Positions 1-6,863 of a DNA stretch of 10,854 nucleotides are shown one piece after another. A model generated the notes under the pieces. The model was not told the DNA's origin. It made no database searches and saw only the letters and a program-made list of their open reading frames with translations. Positions within the stretch are counted from its first letter, which is position 1. Each line of letters starts with the position of its first letter. The position numbers and the translations under genes were made by a program. This DNA is from Gammaproteobacteria bacterium (lineage in GTDB: Bacteria > Pseudomonadota > Gammaproteobacteria > Granulosicoccales > Granulosicoccaceae), in NCBI GenBank assembly GCA_020444765.1, contig JAGRHW010000099.1, positions 1 through 10,854 on the forward strand, read 5' to 3'.

Positions 1-1056
1 AATATGATCGGCATCGGCGTCGCCACCGGCGCGGCCGGTATTATCGTCGGTACTGTGTCTCTGACCGGTGCACACCAGGTGGTGGGTGAATTCGTCGAAT
101 TCCTCTCCGGTGGCAGCCTGATCGCCATGTTACTGCTGGTCGCGGTGATGAGTCTGATTCTCGGCATGGGTCTGCCGACCACCGCCAATTACATCGTGGT
201 GTCGTCCCTGATGGCGCCGGTCATCGTCTCGGTGGGCGCGCAACAGGGTTTGATCGTGCCTCTGGTTGCGGTCCATCTGTTCGTATTTTATTTCGGCATA
301 CTGGCTGACGATACGCCGCCGGTTGGCCTTGCGGCATTTGCCGCGGCGGCGATCTCCGGCGGCGATCCGATCAGAACCGGTATCCAGGGCTTTACTTATG
401 ATATCCGCACCGCACTGCTGCCGTTCCTGTTTATCTTCAACACCGAACTGCTGTTGATCGATGTCAGCGTCGGCAAAGCCTTCTTCGTGTTTGCCGTCGC
501 CGTTATCGCGATGATGCTGTTCGCCGCCGCCACTCAGGGATTTTTTCTGGTAAGAAACCGGCTTTGGGAAACGCTGGCCCTGCTGCTGATTTCCTTTACC
601 CTGTTCCGTCCCGGTTTCTGGCTCGACCAGGTCCAACCGCCTTACAACGACAGACCAGGCACCGAGATTCTGTCACTGGCCGAATCCGATTTCGAAAACA
701 ATTCACTGCGTCTGACCGTTCGCGGAACCGATTTCGATAACCCCGACAGGACCATCGATCTCGCCGTGCTGGCGGATCTCGGACCCAAGGCAGACGCGCT
801 GACGCGCCTCACTCACGCCGGTCTGACTATCATCGAAGAAGATGGCAAGGCATTGCTCGAAGAACCGATGCCCGGCACACCGTTTTTTACAAAATTCCAG
901 ATTTTTGATTTCTACGGTGACCAGCCGGTCGAAATAACCAACGTGCAGCTCCCGGCCGAGCGTATGATCAAGGAAGTCTTCTACCTGCCCGCCCTGTTAT
1001 TATTGGGACTGATCTATTTAATGCAGCGTGGCCGCAAACGCGCATTCAGCAATTGA
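1..1056 (+). CDS. TRAP transporter permease, fused 4TM/12TM type, 3' part
   Basis: C-terminal 351 codons of a tripartite ATP-independent periplasmic (TRAP) transporter membrane protein. The frame is open at the window edge, so the ATG at position 4 is internal and the true start lies outside. DctM-type features are visible: a long hydrophobic helix followed by GMGLPTTANY at about residues 54-63, then FYFGILADDTPPVGLAAFAA near residues 95-114, a conserved transport-core segment of large TRAP subunits. Further helices follow up to about residue 205. A soluble stretch of roughly 110 residues and a last helix near residues 325-343 come next; this tail resembles the DUF3394 extension found on fused TRAP permeases. 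The protein would import an organic acid or zwitterion with Na+ or H+, together with a periplasmic binding protein encoded upstream of the window. Stop TGA is at 1054-1056. The substrate cannot be told from this part. Confidence 0.9.
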   Translation, partial: NMIGIGVATGAAGIIVGTVSLTGAHQVVGEFVEFLSGGSLIAMLLLVAVMSLILGMGLPTTANYIVVSSLMAPVIVSVGAQQGLIVPLVAVHLFVFYFGILADDTPPVGLAAFAAAAISGGDPIRTGIQGFTYDIRTALLPFLFIFNTELLLIDVSVGKAFFVFAVAVIAMMLFAAATQGFFLVRNRLWETLALLLISFTLFRPGFWLDQVQPPYNDRPGTEILSLAESDFENNSLRLTVRGTDFDNPDRTIDLAVLADLGPKADALTRLTHAGLTIIEEDGKALLEEPMPGTPFFTKFQIFDFYGDQPVEITNVQLPAERMIKEVFYLPALLLLGLIYLMQRGRKRAFSN

Positions 1057-1068
1057 GGAGTCATCCCT

Positions 1069-1503
1069 ATGTTTGCCAAAATACTTGTAGCGATTGACCT
1101 GGACGACGAAGCAGCCAACGACCGGACACTCGATATAGCCGAAGAAATGGCGAACCTGCATGACGCAGAGTTGCATGTCATGACAGTCATGCCGACTTAC
1201 TCAATGGCAATTGTCGGTTCGTTTTTCCCCAAGGAACATGAAAAACAGGCCCTCGAAGGCGTCAGGAGCGCACTTAAAGAAGTTCTCGACAAACGCAATC
1301 CGCCGCCCAAAGGCCTCAAAGGTCATGTCGCCCACGGTACTATCTATGACGAAATCATGAAGGCTGCGAATAAGCTCGGTTGCGACCTGATCATCATGGC
1401 CTCCAACCGCCCGGAGCTACAGGATTATCTGCTGGGACCAAACGCAGCGCGGGTGGTACGTCATGCGAAACAATCCGTTTTCGTGGTACGTCCGAAACTC
1501 TAG
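1069..1503 (+). CDS. UspA-family universal stress protein, TeaD-like
   Basis: A 144-residue single-domain universal stress protein, the usual length. It begins with the family pattern ILVAIDLDD (strand 1 plus conserved Asp). It ends with the nucleotide-loop region, MASNRPELQDYLLGPNAARV followed by VRHAKQSVFVVR. The first glycines of the classic G-x2-G-x9-G-S/T ATP loop are replaced (ASNRPE), but the downstream LLGPNAARVVRHA helix is intact. This variant is common in proteobacterial UspA proteins, so nucleotide binding is likely but not certain. The gene starts 12 bp after the TRAP permease stop, with GAGGAG upstream of ATG, so the two are cotranscribed. By analogy with Halomonas TeaD, which binds ATP and negatively regulates the TeaABC ectoine TRAP transporter, it may tune activity of the adjacent transporter. 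That role is inferred from position. Confidence 0.9.
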   Translation: MFAKILVAIDLDDEAANDRTLDIAEEMANLHDAELHVMTVMPTYSMAIVGSFFPKEHEKQALEGVRSALKEVLDKRNPPPKGLKGHVAHGTIYDEIMKAANKLGCDLIIMASNRPELQDYLLGPNAARVVRHAKQSVFVVRPKL

Positions 1504-1518
1504 CCGTTTATCTCCCAG

Positions 1519-1549
1519 ACCGGTTTGCTGCGAGTCGGAGCAAACCGGT
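1519..1549 (+). terminator. Perfect 11-bp stem-loop after the TRAP-usp unit
   Basis: The arms ACCGGTTTGCT (1519-1529) and AGCAAACCGGT (1539-1549) are exact reverse complements around a 9-base loop, starting 15 bp after the usp stop codon. The position fits a transcript end. No T-run follows (the next bases are TAATGCAGCGC), so it is not a canonical intrinsic terminator. It could instead be a 3'-end-protecting hairpin or a Rho-assisted end. Confidence 0.45.
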
Positions 1550-1805
1550 TAATGCAGCGCTCGCTGTAAACGGTAAAGCATTCAGCTTTCCAGTTCGACT
1601 GCGGCAATTAAATCTTTTGTAGTACCCGTTAACAATCTCGATCGCTATAATCGGTTATTCTGAAAATAATGGATTGCCCGAATTCTCCCCTGCAAGGAAC
1701 TGCTTGAAACATCGATATCTGGATTCCCAGGCAACCGCTGTGTATGAGGGTCACGACTCCCTCCGGACTTGAACACACGACACACTCAACGGACAAAGTA
1801 CTGCA
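1550..1805. other. Intergenic region ahead of the SGNH hydrolase gene
   Basis: About 250 bp between the stem-loop and the hydrolase gene. No gene is supported here. A perfect TATAAT lies at 1646-1651 on the + strand, but no acceptable -35 hexamer sits 16-18 bp upstream, so it is only a weak promoter candidate. A short inverted repeat GAGGG/CCCTC (1746-1750 and 1759-1763) is the only other structure seen. The hydrolase promoter should lie somewhere in this stretch. Confidence 0.4.
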
Positions 1806-2984
1806 ATGAACAATAACCCGGTGACACAACCTGCATGGAAACAGAATATTCTTCTCTCTTTTTTTTCGGTATTTTTTCTGTTTGCCATCCTGGAAATCGC
1901 CCTCCGGGCTTACGATGCCTATCGCGGGATGGGATTTTTTTCCAACCATCGCAACCTGCTGACCCACGACAGAGAACCGCTTAAACCTTTCCGTATGTTC
2001 GGTTTCGATCTTTACCGACAAAAGGACGGCGAACGGTTTATCTCCTCGCGTCACGGCAAATTATTTCCAGTCAGAAAACCGGTCGACACCTATCGCATCG
2101 TCGTTTTCGGCGGTTCGACCACCGAAAACGGTTACGCCCAGGAAACCGCCGGCATTCACTACCCGCTGATCATGGAAAATGAATTACGCCAAGCTCTGAA
2201 CACCGACAGGATCGAAGTCATTAATCTCGGCAATTCGGCCTACGCCACGACGCACTCACTGATACTGTTCGAGCTGGATGTACTGTCATGGAATCCGGAC
2301 ATGATTATCGTCAGCCACAATATCAACGACCTGCTGGTCTCCTACTGGCCGGATTTTACCTTCGACTATTCCAACAAATACTCGGACGACTTCTATATGG
2401 GTCGGGATTCCGACACCTACAGCACCATGAACGCCCTTATGCAACACTCGGCTTTTTACTGGTTCGTGTACGACAGAATCAAGCGGCTGCAAGGCAATAT
2501 TCCGCTGCAACGCGAGTCCTACGGCATGGATCTGCCGGAAGATTCAAAAGCCGTCTTCAAACGCAACCTTGACACCATCTGGCAACTGGCGAAAGCCAAT
2601 GACATCAAACTCGTGCTCGGCACCCAGGCACTGGAATCGAGCGAAGAGTATTTCAGGCTGCATATGGATTTCAAGCCTTATAACAAGCTGATAAAATATC
2701 CCCTGCAGGAGGAATTCGTCAATCATCACCGGATTTTCAACAACATCATCAAACAGGTAGCGGCGGAAAACAAGCAGATAACCCTGGTCGACAACAACCC
2801 GCTACTGGATGACCAAAAAGAATATTTTGTCGACCTGGTCCATTACACTCCGCTGGGCGTAGAGACGCTCGGGCGGAATTACGCCGCCACGCTGTTACGC
2901 GAAGGCGCTGTGAACCTTGTGCGTAAAAACTCAGGATATCAGCTCTCCGAGCTGGGTAAACAAGAAAGTACCGGCGATAATTAA
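1806..2984 (+). CDS. Membrane-anchored SGNH/GDSL-family hydrolase
   Basis: A 392-residue protein with an uncleaved-looking N-terminal helix (about residues 14-34, LLSFFSVFFLFAILEIAL) followed by a soluble domain. The SGNH blocks are recognisable. Block I is FGGSTTENGY with the presumed nucleophile Ser104. Block II is NLGNSAYATT with Gly142. Block III is VSHNINDL with Asn174. Block V is VDLVHYTPLG with Asp343 and His346. All catalytic positions of the superfamily are therefore present, and the domain should face the periplasm. Such proteins act as esterases or as acyl/acetyl-modifying enzymes on polysaccharides or lipids; the substrate is not evident. No acyltransferase-3 or glycan gene is adjacent, so it appears to be a solitary gene. 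The ATG at 1806 has only a poor Shine-Dalgarno match (GGACAAAG about 9 bp upstream), but the membrane helix starts soon after it, which supports this start. Confidence 0.85.
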   Translation: MNNNPVTQPAWKQNILLSFFSVFFLFAILEIALRAYDAYRGMGFFSNHRNLLTHDREPLKPFRMFGFDLYRQKDGERFISSRHGKLFPVRKPVDTYRIVVFGGSTTENGYAQETAGIHYPLIMENELRQALNTDRIEVINLGNSAYATTHSLILFELDVLSWNPDMIIVSHNINDLLVSYWPDFTFDYSNKYSDDFYMGRDSDTYSTMNALMQHSAFYWFVYDRIKRLQGNIPLQRESYGMDLPEDSKAVFKRNLDTIWQLAKANDIKLVLGTQALESSEEYFRLHMDFKPYNKLIKYPLQEEFVNHHRIFNNIIKQVAAENKQITLVDNNPLLDDQKEYFVDLVHYTPLGVETLGRNYAATLLREGAVNLVRKNSGYQLSELGKQESTGDN

Positions 2985-3002
2985 AATTTAAATTACAACT
3001 TT

Positions 3003-3040
3003 CCTCTTCTCGAGAGAGGTAATAGCGGACGGAACCGCTA
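3003..3040. terminator. Two small hairpins between convergent genes
   Basis: The 63-bp gap between the convergent hydrolase and reductase genes contains CCTCT/AGAGG (3003-3007 with 3015-3019) and TAGCGG/CCGCTA (3023-3028 with 3035-3040, 6-base loop). Neither is followed by a good T-run on either strand. They are plausible weak or Rho-assisted bidirectional ends, based mainly on position. Confidence 0.3.
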
Positions 3041-3047
3041 ACCCGCC

Positions 3048-4286
3048 CTATTCAGCCAGGGCCTGCTTCACCTGCGGTGGTGGATATAATGGTATCTTCT
3101 CATCCAACACACTAGACTCATCCAGCAACAGCTGTTCGTTAATCAATCGTTTACCCAGGGTAAAATCCATAGGTCGATTCACCGCCTCCAGAGCCTGCAA
3201 GCGCCCCTGCTGTAAGTGCAGTACGCTAAAACAGCCAAGCTCCGGGTCACCGCGCAACAGTGTTCGATATCCGGGCCGAACAATTCCCGCGATCTGCAGG
3301 CGCAAATCGAATTGATCGGACCAGAACCATGGTACCTCAACGGGAGGTGGCGCTTTGCCCATCAAACGGGACACGATCATACGTGCCTGAGCGCTGGCAT
3401 TCTGCACCGATTCCAGACGTAGCGATTGCTGTACTTGTACGTGAATCTGCCGTGTACAGTCACCAGCGGCATAAATATACTTATCAGAGCTACGGCATTC
3501 AGCGTCGACAAGTATGCCGTCATCACAGTTTATATCCGCAGCTTCTGCCAATTCGGTATCAGGTACGGCACCTACGCCTATTACAACCACATCTGCCGGC
3601 CAGCAGCGACCGTCTTCGGCATGTACCAGTTGCACCTGTTCATCACCGTCCAAAGCGACCACTCGCACACCGGTAATCAAATTGACGCCAGCCGCCAGGT
3701 GCCGGACCTGGTAAAACCCTGAAATTTCAGCTGATGCACTGCGCGCCATAACACGATCAGCGGCTTCCAGAAGCGTTACATCCAATCCCATGGCAATACA
3801 GGAAGCCGCCAGTTCCAGCCCGATATAGCCGGCTCCGATAATCACTATTCTGCCGTTTTCGGGCAGCGCCTTGGCGATATTCATCGCATCGTCGATACCG
3901 CGTAAGTTATAAACATGTTCGAGTTCAGCACCCTTGACTGGCAAGGTTCTAGGTCTCGAGCCGGTGCACAACACCAGTGACTGGTAGGCAATCCGCTCGC
4001 TATTATCCAGTTGCACACACCGGATATCCGGCCGAATGACATTCACCCGGCGGCCTTTGATCAAACGTATATTTTTTTGCGCGTAATAGGCCTCAGGTTT
4101 TATCAACAGGCTTTGCATACGGGTATCACCCTTGATAAAGCCTTTGGACAAAGGTGGCCGTAGATAAGGCGCGTAGTGCTCCTCACCGATCAGCGTAATG
4201 GGCCCCTCATAACCGGCCTGAGCCAGACCAGTCGCAACCGTCGCTCCTGCATGACCAGCACCAACAATCACAATACCAGTACTCAT
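3048..4286 (-). CDS. NADH:ferredoxin reductase, putidaredoxin/rhodocoxin reductase type
   Basis: A 412-residue two-dinucleotide flavoprotein that should pass electrons from NAD(P)H through FAD to a [2Fe-2S] ferredoxin. The FAD site is IVIVGAGHAG (GxGxxG at residues 9-14), and the subfamily mark PYLRPPLSKG follows at about 40-49. The NAD site is VIIGAGYIGLELA (151-156), with Glu175 at the end of the next strand, which favours NADH over NADPH. YAAGDC (272-277) closes the FAD site. WFWSDQFDLRLQIAG (320-334) is the C-terminal hallmark of the putidaredoxin, rhodocoxin and Rieske-oxygenase reductases. It is the last gene of the operon, starting 4 bp after the RidA gene stop with GAGGG before the ATG. 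The ferredoxin two genes upstream is its obvious partner. Family certainty is high; the final electron acceptor is unknown. Confidence 0.93.
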   Translation of the reverse strand: MSTGIVIVGAGHAGATVATGLAQAGYEGPITLIGEEHYAPYLRPPLSKGFIKGDTRMQSLLIKPEAYYAQKNIRLIKGRRVNVIRPDIRCVQLDNSERIAYQSLVLCTGSRPRTLPVKGAELEHVYNLRGIDDAMNIAKALPENGRIVIIGAGYIGLELAASCIAMGLDVTLLEAADRVMARSASAEISGFYQVRHLAAGVNLITGVRVVALDGDEQVQLVHAEDGRCWPADVVVIGVGAVPDTELAEAADINCDDGILVDAECRSSDKYIYAAGDCTRQIHVQVQQSLRLESVQNASAQARMIVSRLMGKAPPPVEVPWFWSDQFDLRLQIAGIVRPGYRTLLRGDPELGCFSVLHLQQGRLQALEAVNRPMDFTLGKRLINEQLLLDESSVLDEKIPLYPPPQVKQALAE

Positions 4287-4290
4287 TCCC

Positions 4291-4695
4291 TCAGGCCTCT
4301 GGCTTCTTATAAGCGACCAGGTCGACCTCTACCAAAGCATCACGACCTAATTCCGCGACACCGAAAGTGGTTCGACCTGGAAGGTATTCGTTCTTGAAAT
4401 GGCGGATGATGATTTCATTCATCGCCTTGAAGTCACGTTTGAAATGTGTCATGTAAATACGTAAAAAAATCACATGATCGAAGGTATATCCGGCATGCTC
4501 CAGAATCAGTTGCAGGTTTTCGAACACCAGTCTGGTCTGGGCCTGTATGTCGTCCGGCAAAGACGCTGCCGGGTCTTTAGGGTCGGTGGGCAACTGACCC
4601 GTCACGTATAACCAGCCATTCGCTTCCACCGCATGGTGATAAGGTGATGCCGGTGGCGCAGCGGTATCCACTAAATGATGTTTTATCCCGTCCAC
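4291..4695 (-). CDS. RidA/YjgF-family enamine/imine deaminase
   Basis: A 134-residue protein spanning the full trimeric RidA (YjgF/YER057c/UK114) fold. Visible marks are LYVTGQLPTDP (29-39), QTRLVFENLQLILEHAG (53-69) and GRTTFGVAELGRDALVEVDL (107-126). Arg108 matches the catalytic arginine that holds the substrate carboxylate in canonical RidA, and Glu123 matches the conserved acidic position, so hydrolase activity is plausible. The start is GTG (complement of 4693-4695) with GGGGAG six to seven bases upstream; no ATG occurs early in the frame. It sits between the ferredoxin gene (32 bp away) and the reductase gene (4 bp away). A RidA gene inside a catabolic operon suggests that the pathway yields an enamine or imine needing hydrolysis, as RutC does in pyrimidine breakdown. 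It could instead be a dedicated, non-canonical Rid enzyme. Confidence 0.92.
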   Translation of the reverse strand: MDGIKHHLVDTAAPPASPYHHAVEANGWLYVTGQLPTDPKDPAASLPDDIQAQTRLVFENLQLILEHAGYTFDHVIFLRIYMTHFKRDFKAMNEIIIRHFKNEYLPGRTTFGVAELGRDALVEVDLVAYKKPEA

Positions 4696-4727
4696 AATCT
4701 ACTCCCCGCGCAAATAAAAATGCCTTG

Positions 4728-5048
4728 TCAAATGAACTGCGATTCCGGCATCCTCAGTACCAGACCATCGAGCTCTTCTGTCATCGGAATCTGGCAGGCG
4801 AGCCGACTGTTATCAGCAAGATCGCTACGAGCTGCTAGTAAAGCGGCTTCCATTGGAGATGCCTCACCCACTTTTTTTTGCCAGTTCTCATCAACAAATA
4901 CATGACAGGTAGCACAGTTGCAATTACCACCGCAATCCCCAGCGATACCGTCTATTCCTTGGTTGATGGCCGCTTCCATCGCCGTCATACCTTCATCCAC
5001 ATCCACTGAGTAAGATACGCCATCAAAAGTCAGAAAAGTTATTTGCAT
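4728..5048 (-). CDS. [2Fe-2S] ferredoxin, putidaredoxin/adrenodoxin type
   Basis: A 106-residue ferredoxin, the same length as putidaredoxin. The cluster ligands are Cys39, Cys45, Cys48 and Cys85 (C-x5-C-x2-C-x36-C), in the segment GDCGGNCNCATCHVFVDE, the typical pattern of ferredoxins serving P450s, Rieske oxygenases and Fe-S assembly. Cys43 is one extra cysteine next to the cluster. The ending LDGLVLRMPESQ also fits the oxygenase type (LDGLVVRLPE-like). The start ATG (complement of 5046-5048) has AGGAGA 7 bp upstream. It follows the ABC ATPase gene after 49 bp and precedes RidA and the matching reductase, so an NADH-reductase-ferredoxin chain is encoded. The terminal oxygenase, P450 or Rieske, is not in the window. 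An Isc-type housekeeping ferredoxin is less likely given the dedicated reductase. Confidence 0.93.
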   Translation of the reverse strand: MQITFLTFDGVSYSVDVDEGMTAMEAAINQGIDGIAGDCGGNCNCATCHVFVDENWQKKVGEASPMEAALLAARSDLADNSRLACQIPMTEELDGLVLRMPESQFI

Positions 5049-5097
5049 ACAGATCTCCTGTTCGTTTATTAATCTCTTGATAAGCGGAAACGCAAAC

Positions 5098-5922
5098 TCA
5101 ACTGCCGGTATAGCCCATTACCCTGATCAGTTCGGCTTCGGTAAATTCGTCATAAGCCACTTCTTTTTCCAGATGCGCTTCAAGCCGTTTGCGTATGCCG
5201 GCAAGCCTCGGTTCATCCAGTTGCCTGGGCCTGGCTACATCAATGTCTATGACTTCACTGACTGTGCCTGGTGAACCTGAGAAAAGCACCAGCTGATCCG
5301 CCAGATATAAAGCCTCGTCGAGGTCGTGGGTCACCATGATCACAGTGGCATCCGTGGCCTGCCAGGTCATCAGTAAATAACTTTGCATAATCCGCCGAGT
5401 CTGGTGGTCCAGGGCGGCAAAAGGTTCGTCCATCAACAACAAACCCGGTTGCAAAGCAAAGGCGCGCACCAACGCCACCCGTTGCTTCATACCGCCGCTG
5501 AGTTCATCCGGCACCTTATCGGCATAATCGCCCAGGCCCACATTACTGAGAAGATTCATGGCCCGCTGCCGTGCTTCTCTGCGTGACATACCTCGGTTAC
5601 GAAATGCAAACGCCACGTTGTCGCAAGCAGTAAGCCAGGGGAACAAGTTGTAATGTTGAAATAACAGGGCAACTTCCGGAGTCGGTCCTGCTACTTCTCG
5701 ACCACCGACGAATACATACCCATCACTGGGCTCGTCCAGTCCCGCAGCCAGACCCAGTAAGGTGCTCTTTCCACAACCGCTGGGACCGATAATCACGGTA
5801 AAGGAGCCACCTGGCACTTTCAGACTGACTTTCTGGGTGGCCTCCTTTTCTCCAAAACGTTTACTGACGCTTTCAAATTCCACTGCCGTCGGCGGGTGTT
5901 TTTTGCTGTTGGTTTTTTTCAC
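5098..5922 (-). CDS. ABC transporter ATP-binding protein, SsuB/TauB type
   Basis: The ATPase of a nitrate/sulfonate/taurine/pyrimidine-type importer. Positions are counted from the GTG start at 5922. Walker A GPSGCGKST is at 46-54, the Q-loop in LLFQHYNLFPWLT near 89, signature LSGGM at 141-145, Walker B LLLMDEP at 161-167 with D-loop AALD, and the H-loop VTHD near 199. FPWLT after the Q-loop is typical of this subfamily. The frame runs up to GTG codons at 5940 and 5937, but the GTG at 5920-5922 overlaps the permease stop as GTGA and has GGGAG eight bases upstream, so I take it as the start, giving 274 residues. It pairs with the permease just upstream and the binding protein at the operon head. 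The C-terminal roughly 60 residues are the normal SsuB-like tail. Confidence 0.93.
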   Translation of the reverse strand: MKKTNSKKHPPTAVEFESVSKRFGEKEATQKVSLKVPGGSFTVIIGPSGCGKSTLLGLAAGLDEPSDGYVFVGGREVAGPTPEVALLFQHYNLFPWLTACDNVAFAFRNRGMSRREARQRAMNLLSNVGLGDYADKVPDELSGGMKQRVALVRAFALQPGLLLMDEPFAALDHQTRRIMQSYLLMTWQATDATVIMVTHDLDEALYLADQLVLFSGSPGTVSEVIDIDVARPRQLDEPRLAGIRKRLEAHLEKEVAYDEFTEAELIRVMGYTGS

Positions 5923-6863
5923 TGGCGATACTCCCACCACAACAATCGACGCTGGATAAACAGCAACAGTCTGTCAATAACAAAACCCAGCACACCAATA
6001 GTGATAATACCTACCATCACCAGCTTCATGTTGTACATCTGCTGTCCGAGGATAATCAGATAACCCAGACCAGAGTTAATGCCCGCCATTTCTCCGGCCA
6101 GTACCGCCATCCAGGCAGCGAAGAAACTCATGCGCGCCATTACCATCAGACTCGGTGCTGCCGCCGGGATGATCACTCGTGTCCACATACGCCATCGGCT
6201 CGTACCCAGACTTCGGCCTACCTTGAGCATTTCCTCAGGCACTCCATCGAAAGCCGCGACTGCGGACACAGTCATCGAGCCAAAAATAGCCATGAACACC
6301 ACAAACACCGCTGCCGGTGAACCTATGCCGACCAATGCAATAGCGAAGGGTATCCAGGCCACCGGAGATACCGGCGCTAGGGTTTGTACAATGGGATAGC
6401 AAAGACGTCGTAACGGTTTGTAACGTACAATCAGCGCACCGAGCAGCATGGCAGCAAAAATACCTGATACATAACCTGTCGCAACGCGGCTTAAAGTATC
6501 AAGTATGGCACCGAAAAAAGTGGTCCGCTGAGCACCAATCCCGGCAGGTGCAGGACCTTGTAGAAAATACGGAATAGTCTCACTGGGTGGCGGCAGAATC
6601 CGCGGGTTAAGTACTTCGCTATAAGCTCCCAGCTCCCACAACGCTGCAATCAAGGCCCAGGCAAACAATAACCAGACTGCTTCGCGCCAGGCTGCCCCTG
6701 TTCGCTTCTGTGGCCTGGCGGGGTTCTTCAAATTACGGTTGGTTTTTATTGCAACCACCGTAGCGGCCTCAGACTGCCTGTCTTCGCCCTTGTCAACCTG
6801 CTGTTGATCACCAGGTGTAAACGATGTGTCAGGCAGTTTATGCCCGGAGCCCCTGGCGTTCAT
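5919..6863 (-). CDS. ABC transporter permease, SsuC/TauC type
   Basis: A 314-residue inner-membrane permease of the nitrate/sulfonate/taurine importer group. A hydrophilic N-terminus of about 55 residues, longer than usual and rich in charged residues, precedes the first helix (about 59-78). WELGAY then follows, as is typical for this family. Helices continue to about 305. The cytoplasmic coupling (EAA) loop is seen as EEMLKVGRSLGTSRWRMWTR followed by VIIPAAAPSL, with the conserved Gly and the I-x-P pattern. The start ATG (6861-6863) overlaps the preceding DUF1116 gene stop in an ATGA junction, and its own stop overlaps the ATPase start, so three consecutive genes are translationally linked. 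The long N-terminus could be partly an over-extended start, but the ATGA overlap favours it. Confidence 0.92.
   Translation of the reverse strand: MNARGSGHKLPDTSFTPGDQQQVDKGEDRQSEAATVVAIKTNRNLKNPARPQKRTGAAWREAVWLLFAWALIAALWELGAYSEVLNPRILPPPSETIPYFLQGPAPAGIGAQRTTFFGAILDTLSRVATGYVSGIFAAMLLGALIVRYKPLRRLCYPIVQTLAPVSPVAWIPFAIALVGIGSPAAVFVVFMAIFGSMTVSAVAAFDGVPEEMLKVGRSLGTSRWRMWTRVIIPAAAPSLMVMARMSFFAAWMAVLAGEMAGINSGLGYLIILGQQMYNMKLVMVGIITIGVLGFVIDRLLLFIQRRLLWWEYRQ

Noticed and set aside
130..636. Open frame of 168 codons on the - strand
   Set aside because: It is antisense to the TRAP permease. Its product, very rich in Gln, His, Asp and Arg, is the typical reverse reading of membrane-protein codons.
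1646..1651. Perfect TATAAT as promoter of the SGNH gene
   Set aside because: No -35-like hexamer occurs at proper spacing and there is no extended -10 TG, so it is noted only as a weak candidate.
1746..1763. GAGGG/CCCTC inverted repeat upstream of the SGNH gene
   Set aside because: It is only 5 bp per arm with an 8-base loop and no other support, so it is expected by chance.
1629..2054. Open frame of 141 codons on the - strand across the intergenic region and hydrolase start
   Set aside because: It overlaps the N-terminus and membrane helix of the hydrolase. No domain or ribosome binding site is seen.
3260..3676. Open frame of 138 codons on the + strand
   Set aside because: It is antisense to the ferredoxin reductase gene, and the product is Arg/His/Pro-rich with no family resemblance.
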